Shown: in pieces, positions 14,750-19,319 of the stretch
Layout: every line of letters starts with the position of its first letter
How positions within the stretch are numbered: the stretch's first letter is position 1
From: Spirochaetae bacterium HGW-Spirochaetae-9
GTDB lineage: Bacteria; Spirochaetota; Spirochaetia; Treponematales; Rectinemataceae
Direction: 5' to 3'
Assembly: GCA_002839205.1 (NCBI GenBank)
Contig: PGXP01000002.1
Span: 1-19,319 of the forward strand
Length of the DNA stretch: 19,319 nt
The notes under the pieces: model-generated
The model's database searches: none
The model's input: only the letters and a program-made list of their open reading frames with translations
Told to the model about the DNA's origin: nothing
Translations under genes and position numbers: made by a program

Positions 14750-15367
14750 TTACCAACAAGAAAAACCGGTACCACGGCGTGCCACCCTGTCGAGAAGCGC
14801 CATTCTTTCGCGCACAACGCCCACCGATTCTGCAAGGAGTTTACGATTCGGGACTAGTGCAGGAAGGACGGCGACGAGTACGGCGCCCGACCATTTCGAT
14901 TCGAAAGCGTGGCGCTCCAAGGCTATAGTCCCCTCGGCGGGATCTGCGACGATGACCAGCCCATCCTCTGTCGCGAGGGCCAGGGCAAAATGGCCTTCAG
15001 GCTTGTTGTAATGAACGATGAGAGGAGTGTAACGCTCCGAAGCCGCGGTGAATTGTTCGAAATTCATTCTGAAGGCTTTCCACGCAAAGCCTCTCGATTC
15101 CAGGATTTTTGCCATATCGGCAAAGCTCACCGTCAAGTCGCCTGCAGCCAGCTTTTCCGCGAAAAATTCTCGGGCGAGCGCTGTCTCATCAGCCGGTACG
15201 TCCCAGAATTTGTCCATGAAATAGGCAAGTGTCGTCAGGCCGCAAGACCTGTCGTAGCCCTGCTCGGCGCAGTATGCGAAGCGCAGCGATTCCTTGTCGA
15301 TGATATTAGAAAAAATGAGAAGAATAATCGCGAGTTTTATAGGCAGAATGCACCCCCTTTGAAGCAA
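14750..15367 (-). CDS. Stand-alone secreted C39 (bacteriocin-processing type) peptidase
   Basis: 205 residues if started at TTG 15367. A CTG at 15346 (or ATT at 15349) is better placed behind AGGGGG (15358-15353) and would start right at the hydrophobic signal segment KLAIILLIFSNII. Papain-like C39 domain: oxyanion Gln36 and catalytic Cys42 in EQGYDRSCGLTTLAYF (the Q-x5-C spacing of ComA-type peptidases), His126 in PEGHFALALA, and Asp142 in VIVADPAEG, followed by the typical F-x-x-x-W-S/T-G (FESKWSG). C39 domains cut after double-glycine leaders. They are usually fused to ABC exporters, but here no ATPase or transporter domain is present and the N-terminus looks like a Sec signal or anchor, so it should act in the periplasm, like FapD. 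It is the first gene of the peptidase-barrel-lipoprotein operon and is divergent from the cargo-side genes. Confidence 0.88.
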   Translation of the reverse strand: MLQRGCILPIKLAIILLIFSNIIDKESLRFAYCAEQGYDRSCGLTTLAYFMDKFWDVPADETALAREFFAEKLAAGDLTVSFADMAKILESRGFAWKAFRMNFEQFTAASERYTPLIVHYNKPEGHFALALATEDGLVIVADPAEGTIALERHAFESKWSGAVLVAVLPALVPNRKLLAESVGVVRERMALLDRVARRGTGFSCW

Positions 15368-15410
15368 AGCCTCATGCCTTGCACGTATATAAGGTGGAGC
15401 GATGCTTCAA
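15358..15410 (+). promoter_or_regulatory. Shared upstream element, copy A
   Basis: TTTGAAGCA (15358-15366), GCCTC (15369), GCCTTG (15376) and GCTTCAA (15404-15410) occur in the same order and nearly the same spacing as in copy B at 16031-16083. TTGAAGC and GCTTCAA form an inverted pair. The ATG of the gene at 15441 lies 30 nt after the element. It also covers the start region of the divergent peptidase gene, so it may coordinate both directions. A TATATA at 15386 is a possible -10 in either direction. Confidence 0.5.
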
Positions 15411-15440
15411 GTTTTTTGCACTAAATCGGAGGATGCGACG

Positions 15441-15992
15441 ATGAAAAGATCTGTGGGTTCTGTCCTATTTATCATCTGCGCCTCTATCGGCGTTTCTCAA
15501 AATTCAATTAAAACCGCAAAAGATTTGGATCTGTTATGGAGTCGATATTTTGAAAATAAAGATTTTTCCGCGATAACCGCTATCGTCAGTGTTTTTGAAA
15601 TGGATGATGAATTCAGAAATGAGATCAATTTTTTCTTGCGAAGCAATAGTGGCACTGATCGCGTTAAGCGCCTGATCGAGCTGTTGAAAGAAGTATATTC
15701 TGGAGTCAGTGAAGACAATAAGACTGTCTTGTGTGAGTATAACATTGATGGAGTCTCATTCCATTTATTTCTGAATGAATATTATAGGCCCAAAATAGTG
15801 GAGATCGGCAATATTGTCGAATCCGAGAAGAGCACTTTCGAAATGATGAAGGTGAAAGGTGCCGCCATATGGTCGCTGGAAAACAATTGCGCGAATCATG
15901 AAGAAATCTACAAGCATGTAGAAAACATAAAAAGCAGCTTCAGTACGTCGACACAATGTACGGTCGACAGGTTGATACTGCACAAGCATTAG
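15441..15992 (+). CDS. Secreted protein of unknown function
   Basis: 183 residues from ATG 15441; GGAGG lies 8 nt upstream, and the longer frame from 15402 adds nothing signal-like. A Sec signal (MKRSVGSVLFIICASIGVSQ) is followed by a helical-looking domain: DLDLLWSRYFENKDFSAITA, a charged middle, and AAIWSLENNCANHEEIYKHV near the end, with two cysteines late in the chain. From memory, the LDLLW-x-x-F and A-x-WSL-x-x-N signatures recall an uncharacterised family of exported bacterial proteins with TPR-like helices; I could not verify this. There is no double-glycine leader, so it is probably not a C39 substrate. Base composition is AT-richer than the flanking metabolic genes. It shares its upstream element with the gene at 16113 and is divergent from the C39 operon, so it likely belongs to the same system as an accessory or protective protein. 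Confidence 0.7.
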   Translation: MKRSVGSVLFIICASIGVSQNSIKTAKDLDLLWSRYFENKDFSAITAIVSVFEMDDEFRNEINFFLRSNSGTDRVKRLIELLKEVYSGVSEDNKTVLCEYNIDGVSFHLFLNEYYRPKIVEIGNIVESEKSTFEMMKVKGAAIWSLENNCANHEEIYKHVENIKSSFSTSTQCTVDRLILHKH

Positions 15993-16030
15993 TAAAAAAA
16001 AAGCGATGAGCTGTAAAAATTTTCTCTCAA

Positions 16031-16083
16031 TTTGAAGCAGCGCCTCGCCTTGGGCGCGTGTGGGAATTGAAGCGTCGCTTCAA
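16031..16083 (+). promoter_or_regulatory. Shared upstream element, copy B, with extra hairpin
   Basis: TTTGAAGCA (16031-16039), GCCTC (16042), GCCTTG (16047) and GCTTCAA (16077-16083) repeat copy A; the outer arms are 46 nt apart in both. This copy also holds the perfect inverted repeat AATTGAAGC-GTC-GCTTCAATT (arms of 9, centred near 16075). The ATG of the double-glycine cargo follows 29 nt later, against 30 nt in copy A. Confidence 0.5.
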
Positions 16084-16112
16084 TTTTCCATATTTCGTTT
16101 GTGGAGGTGGAC

Positions 16113-16712
16113 ATGAAAAATTTACGCTGCTGGGCGATCCTTGTCGTTTTCGTGGCCTTCGGCATTACCGCCCAAACTGCCTTCGCCACGGAGCCATCCG
16201 AGGTTATCGTCCCTTCTATTGTGCTCGACGGTTTACTGCTGGATGATGCCGCTATGGAAGAAATCGAAGGCGGTCTGCCGCGAGCCTGCCATGACCCGGA
16301 GTATGATCCATATTTTAATTCTTGCATGAACAATAAGGGGCAAAAGTATAAAAAAGGGGCAAATGATTGTGATATTTGGGCACAGGAGACATTGAAGGAT
16401 GGGGGTATGGATATTTCTGGTAGATGGCGTGATGCTCATTCGACGAGTGTTGCGGAGCATATGAAAATACTATCAGGAGAATTGACAGACGAAATGCCAT
16501 TAGGCTGGAGCATTGAATTCATCGATAATAACCATGTGGCATTGGTACGTCGTAATGATGATGGTTCAGCGGATTTGTTTCATCAGGGATACAACAACGA
16601 AACACCAACTTCTGATGAATGGGAAGGTTCAAGAGGATATCATTATAAGGATGCCAAATCTGCTCGTTGGGGGAAAAAAAATAGTCCGAAATTTTGGGAT
16701 TTTGATCGATAA
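16113..16712 (+). CDS. Sec-exported cargo with double-glycine leader and NlpC/P60-like domain
   Basis: 199 residues from ATG 16113, with GGAGG 5 nt upstream. Residues 1-25 are a Sec signal ending AFA. Residues 38-54 (VLDGLLLDDAAMEEIEGG) form a classic double-glycine leader: Gly53-Gly54 at the cut site with hydrophobic residues at -4 (Ile51), -7 (Met48) and -12 (Leu43), as in C39 substrates. The rest (about 145 residues) contains NDCDIWAQETLKDGG with Cys86 and IEFIDNNHVALVRRNDDG with His141. This Cys-helix/His-strand order suggests an NlpC/P60- or CHAP-like hydrolase, perhaps acting on peptidoglycan. The fold call is tentative; the leader call is firm. The matching C39 peptidase is encoded divergently 0.75 kb away. 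The next gene follows after 17 nt and could be the immunity partner. AT-rich codon use in the second half suggests transfer. Confidence 0.8.
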   Translation: MKNLRCWAILVVFVAFGITAQTAFATEPSEVIVPSIVLDGLLLDDAAMEEIEGGLPRACHDPEYDPYFNSCMNNKGQKYKKGANDCDIWAQETLKDGGMDISGRWRDAHSTSVAEHMKILSGELTDEMPLGWSIEFIDNNHVALVRRNDDGSADLFHQGYNNETPTSDEWEGSRGYHYKDAKSARWGKKNSPKFWDFDR

Positions 16713-16729
16713 AAAGGAGGTGTGGGAAT

Positions 16730-17077
16730 ATGCGGAGAGTAGTCATTCTTGCTGTGGTATTTTTTTTATTATTGACTTCTTTGGCAGGAGCAGATAACAA
16801 AGATAAGCTTCTAGGCGTTTGGGTCCTTAAGGATAATGCAAACAGTATCAAGATTATAAAAGAAGGGGATCTGTACTTTGTTATTGAGTTTGTTAATCAA
16901 AAGCATGAATTATTCATCAGCGGTGATGGAACGAGGGCGATTTTTATCGAATATGGGAAAGGGCCTGATTGGAGCACTTCAATGCTGTCGCTGAAAGGAA
17001 ATGCTATAACTCGAATGCATTTTTCTGAAGATTATGAGTGGGAACCCTCCCAATATGTGTTTTATAAGAAGCAGTAA
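16730..17077 (+). CDS. Small exported beta-rich protein, possible immunity protein
   Basis: 115 residues. ATG 16730 follows AGGAGG (16715-16720) with good spacing. Sec signal MRRVVILAVVFFLLLTSLAGA gives a mature part of about 94 residues. The mature part is strand-rich: KLLGVWVLKDNANSIKII, GDLYFVIEFVNQKHELFISG, TRAIFIEYG, SMLSLKGNAITRMHF, SQYVFYKK. A G-x-W motif near the start and repeated strands recall small lipocalin-like barrels, but I recognise no family. It lies 17 nt after the double-glycine cargo gene and has the same AT-rich composition, so the two are probably co-transcribed. A periplasmic protein encoded right behind a putative cell-wall hydrolase is a natural immunity candidate, by analogy with T6SS amidase-immunity pairs. 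That role is inference. Confidence 0.7.
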   Translation: MRRVVILAVVFFLLLTSLAGADNKDKLLGVWVLKDNANSIKIIKEGDLYFVIEFVNQKHELFISGDGTRAIFIEYGKGPDWSTSMLSLKGNAITRMHFSEDYEWEPSQYVFYKKQ

Positions 17078-17089
17078 TCTATGAGCATT

Positions 17090-17123
17090 TTTCTGGCAGG
17101 GGCCTTTTAGCCTATGCCAGAAA
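17090..17123 (+). other. Hairpin after the AT-rich gene cluster
   Basis: TTTCTGGCA (17090-17098) and TGCCAGAAA (17115-17123) form a 9-bp perfect stem around a 16-nt interior that can pair further (GGCC/AGCC). No U-run follows on either strand, so it is not a standard intrinsic terminator. It may stabilise the mRNA 3' end of the upstream genes. Confidence 0.45.
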
Positions 17124-17177
17124 GGTCGTTATCGGGCAGAAAACGTTCTCTAATAATCTCATCGGTATTGAGACCGG

Positions 17178-17207
17178 TTGACAAATAAGGTGCTCCTGCG
17201 CTATTTT
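17178..17207 (+). promoter_or_regulatory. Sigma70-type promoter of the cadC-metal ATPase operon
   Basis: TTGACA (17178-17183), 18-bp spacer, TATTTT (17202-17207). The predicted start near 17214 lies inside the operator dyads, a usual place for ArsR/CadC repression. Confidence 0.6.
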
Positions 17208-17260
17208 ACGATTAAACGATTGCTTAATTGATGAATCGTTGACGTGAAATAGCAGGAGCA
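17191..17260 (+). promoter_or_regulatory. Nested dyads: candidate CadC/ArsR operator region
   Basis: Three levels of symmetry overlap. ATTAA/TTAAT ends of an 18-bp dyad lie at 17211-17228. AACGATT (17215-17221) pairs with AATCGTT (17234-17240). An outer pair, TGCTCCTGC-GC-TATTTTACG (17191-17210), pairs with CGTGAAATAGCAGGAGCA (17243-17260) with a 2-nt bulge. The region overlaps the -10 box, the start of transcription and, in the right arm, the AGGAG ribosome-binding site. AT-rich imperfect dyads are typical of ArsR/SmtB/CadC operators. Confidence 0.55.
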
Positions 17261-17264
17261 TGTC

Positions 17265-17618
17265 ATGAACGAGGACATCTGCAGCCAATTCGGCATTTCC
17301 TGCCAGGATAACGCGCCAGCACTCAAAGCATCCCTTCTCGATGTGGCCGGGCTCTCGGAGCTTTTCAAGGCTATGGCCGACGAATCAAGAGTGAAGATTC
17401 TCTATCTTCTCTCCCAGCAGGAGCTTTGCGTCTGCGATCTGGCCTTTCTTCTCGATACCAACCTCCCCGCAATTTCCCACCACCTGCGACTTCTGCGAAA
17501 CCTCAATCTTGTGCGTTCCCGCAGGGAGGGCAAGCAGGTATTCTACAGCCTTTCTGACGACCATGTTCTGGAACTGACGCGGACAGCCAGAAACCATTAT
17601 GTCGAAAGGTTTCAGTGA
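17265..17618 (+). CDS. cadC: CadC-type ArsR/SmtB metal-sensing repressor
   Basis: 117-residue winged-helix repressor that releases DNA on binding Cd, Pb or Zn. Landmarks match staphylococcal CadC throughout: N-terminal Cys6 and Cys13, LFKAMADESRVKILYLLSQQ, ELCVCDLA with Cys55 and Cys57 (the alpha-3N thiolate site), recognition helix ISHHLRLLRNLNLV, wing EGKQVFYSL, and DDHVLELTRTARNHYVE with Asp98, His100, His111 and Glu114, the alpha-5 zinc site ligands. Both metal sites therefore look intact. It has its own promoter and dyad-rich operator, and is followed 9 nt later by the P1B ATPase gene. Sensor family is certain; the exact inducing metal is not. Confidence 0.95.
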   Translation: MNEDICSQFGISCQDNAPALKASLLDVAGLSELFKAMADESRVKILYLLSQQELCVCDLAFLLDTNLPAISHHLRLLRNLNLVRSRREGKQVFYSLSDDHVLELTRTARNHYVERFQ

Positions 17619-17627
17619 GGCACTACA

Positions 17628-19319
17628 GTGACCAGGTACATATTGAAAGGTCTCGATTGCGCCAATTGCGCAGCCAAGATAGAAACCGAACTCAGGAAAA
17701 ATAAAGGCTTTGAATTTGCCACCGTCAATTTCGCGACGAAAACCCTGGCCCTCGATGCTGATGCTGAGGAGAAGGCGAGGGCTCTCGTCAAGGCTATAGA
17801 CCCTGCGGTAGAAGTGCTCGGTGCCGATGAAGGTGCTGCTGCTGAGGTCTATAGCTATGGCAGGTGGTCCCTCCTTCGCATCGCTGTTTCAGCCTGCCTT
17901 CTTGTGGCCGGAATCCTTTGGGGCGAGAGACTGCGAGCCGCTTTCGGTACCTATGCCGACTATGCCCTCTTCCTACCTGCTTACCTTCTTGTTGGCGCTC
18001 ATGTCCTGAGGATAGCCGGGGCGGATCTTATCCGCGGTCGAATATTCAACGAAATGTTCCTGATGGCAATCGCCACACTCGGAGCCATAGCCATAGGGCA
18101 AATGCCGGAGGCTGTCGGCGTCATGCTGTTTTACTCCATCGGTGAATACCTGCAGGAAAGGGCTGTGGCTAGGTCGAGAAGCTCAATTTCCAGGCTTATG
18201 GATCTCCGACCGGAATTTGCCCGTATCGTAGAATCGCACATCGGGAACACGAACCCTTCTTTGGGTCGCCTCGTGGATCCGGGATCGGTCGCTGTCGGCG
18301 AGATCGTCGAAGTGAGGCCGGGAGAGCGAGTTCCCCTGGATGGAAAAGTGATCGAGGGAGAATCCTTCGTGGACACATCTTCCCTCACTGGGGAAGCTGT
18401 TCCCTTGTCCATACAGTGCGGGGATCCTGTGAAGGCGGGATACGTCAACGACTCCGGACGAATCCTAGTGCAGGTGACGGCTCCTTTTGGCGAGTCGTCG
18501 GTTGCCCGAATCCTCGAACTCGTTGAAAACGCGGCGATACACAAGGCGCCTACCGAAAAGTTCATCACGAAGGTGGCGGCATACTATACGCCTTTCGTCG
18601 TCATTTCGGCCGCACTCATCGCCTTCGTTCCTCCGCTGCTTATCCCCGGCGCCCTGCTTTCAGACTGGCTCTACCGTGCCCTTGTCCTCCTCGTCATTTC
18701 CTGCCCCTGCGCCCTCGTCATATCGATTCCCCTGGGCTATTTCGGCGGCGTGGGCAGCGCCTCCCGCCACAAGATCCTCGTCAAGGGTGCGAACAGCCTC
18801 GACGCCCTCCTCAAGGTCGACACGGTCGTCTTTGACAAGACGGGCACGCTCACGAAGGGCGTCTTCGAGGTGGTGAAGGTGGACGCGGCCAATGAATTCA
18901 ACGCTGAACAAGTGTTGCGCTACGCGGCCGCCGCCGAGCGTTATTCGCCGCACCCCATAGCCAGGGCGATTCGGAAGGCGGGTCAGGCGGGCGAAGATGG
19001 CGACGAGGTCGGCGAAGTGAGGGAAGTGAAGGGCCGCGGCGTGTCGGCCATCGTCGATGGCCGGAAAGTGCTCGCGGGCAATGAAGGCTTCTTGAAAAGC
19101 GAGGGCGTAGCGATCGAAGCAGGAATGGCGAGGGCGGGAACCTTGGTTCATGTGGCCGTCGACGGAACCTACGCCGGCCAGATTCTCGTCGCCGACATCC
19201 TCAAGGTTGAAGCGGCCTCCATCGTGAGCGAGCTCAAAGGCCTTGGGGTCCGCCGCGTCGTCATGCTCACCGGCGACAGGGAAACGGCGGCGGCTGAGAC
19301 TGCGGCTGCGGTAGGCGTC
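17628..19319 (+). CDS. cadA: Cd/Zn/Pb-exporting P1B-type ATPase, 3'-truncated by window edge
   Basis: ATP-driven soft-metal efflux pump of the inner membrane. GTG 17628 starts 9 nt after cadC; the frame runs open to the window end (564 codons visible of about 620-700). An N-terminal metal-binding HMA domain contains GLDCANC (Cys11, Cys14). Hydrophobic helices follow from about residue 80. FYSIGEYLQERAVARSRSSI precedes the actuator domain with TGEAVP (254-259). The metal-site helix is SCPCALVISIP (Cys359-Pro-Cys361), the P1B-2 Cd/Zn/Pb signature. Phosphorylation site DKTGTLT has Asp403; SPHP supplies the P1B His-Pro pair, and MLTGD lies near the edge. The C-terminal hinge and last two helices are outside. 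Pairing with a CadC-type repressor supports Cd/Zn/Pb rather than copper. cadA versus zntA naming is a convention. Confidence 0.95.
   Translation, partial: MTRYILKGLDCANCAAKIETELRKNKGFEFATVNFATKTLALDADAEEKARALVKAIDPAVEVLGADEGAAAEVYSYGRWSLLRIAVSACLLVAGILWGERLRAAFGTYADYALFLPAYLLVGAHVLRIAGADLIRGRIFNEMFLMAIATLGAIAIGQMPEAVGVMLFYSIGEYLQERAVARSRSSISRLMDLRPEFARIVESHIGNTNPSLGRLVDPGSVAVGEIVEVRPGERVPLDGKVIEGESFVDTSSLTGEAVPLSIQCGDPVKAGYVNDSGRILVQVTAPFGESSVARILELVENAAIHKAPTEKFITKVAAYYTPFVVISAALIAFVPPLLIPGALLSDWLYRALVLLVISCPCALVISIPLGYFGGVGSASRHKILVKGANSLDALLKVDTVVFDKTGTLTKGVFEVVKVDAANEFNAEQVLRYAAAAERYSPHPIARAIRKAGQAGEDGDEVGEVREVKGRGVSAIVDGRKVLAGNEGFLKSEGVAIEAGMARAGTLVHVAVDGTYAGQILVADILKVEAASIVSELKGLGVRRVVMLTGDRETAAAETAAAVGV

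Noticed and set aside
15441..15992. Second double-glycine cargo protein
   Set aside because: No Gly-Gly with the -4/-7/-12 hydrophobic pattern follows its signal peptide.
17090..17123. Intrinsic terminator after the 115-residue protein gene
   Set aside because: Good stem but no U-run on either strand; kept only as a hairpin.
1..19319. CRISPR arrays, tRNA or rRNA genes, insertion sequences
   Set aside because: No regularly spaced repeats, cloverleaf sequences, rRNA-like stretches, transposase genes or terminal inverted repeats were recognised.

Overview
The window is bacterial chromosomal DNA, mostly fairly GC-rich, with one distinctly AT-richer island near 15.4-17.1 kb. Signal peptides, a lipobox protein and a predicted outer-membrane beta-barrel point to a diderm. 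Two TRAP transporters, a 7TM-PAS-GGDEF protein and a meta-cleavage lower pathway would suit a gut or sediment anaerobe. A spirochaete is my tentative guess, because meta-cleavage genes have been described in the termite-gut spirochaete Treponema primitia. No rRNA or other taxonomic marker is present, so this stays an inference.

Layout. (1) 1-2166: 3' part of an FtsK/SpoIIIE DNA translocase gene, cut by the window edge. (2) 2176-2295: a short remnant resembling a flavodoxin N-terminus. (3) 2439-3923: membrane diguanylate cyclase. (4) 3947-5906, minus strand: TRAP dctQ-dctM with no substrate-binding protein, ending in a DapA-family fragment of only about 42 codons and a terminator. (5) 6030-6824: IclR regulator, divergent from that TRAP operon. 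(6) 6933-10471: four-gene meta-cleavage operon (C-C hydrolase, 2-oxopent-4-enoate hydratase, acylating acetaldehyde dehydrogenase, 4-hydroxy-2-oxovalerate aldolase). (7) 10588-13415: complete TRAP dctP-dctQ-dctM. Units 6 and 7 have near-identical promoter/operator modules, so they probably form one regulon for taking up and degrading one class of compound to pyruvate and acetyl-CoA. (8) 13504-15367, minus strand: lipoprotein, outer-membrane barrel and stand-alone C39 peptidase, read in the order peptidase, barrel, lipoprotein. (9) 15441-17077, plus strand and AT-rich: a secreted protein of unknown function, a secreted protein with a Sec signal followed by a textbook double-glycine leader and an NlpC/P60-like Cys/His domain, and a small exported protein that could be its immunity partner. 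(10) 17265-19319: cadC-type ArsR repressor and the 5' part of a P1B metal ATPase gene.

The most unusual part is 13.5-17.1 kb. A C39 peptidase without any ABC transporter is encoded divergently from a cargo carrying both a Sec signal and a double-glycine leader, beside an outer-membrane barrel and a lipoprotein. This suggests export by Sec, removal of the double-glycine leader in the periplasm, then release through or display on the outer membrane. Two cargo-side genes share a duplicated upstream element with identical spacing, which supports co-regulation.
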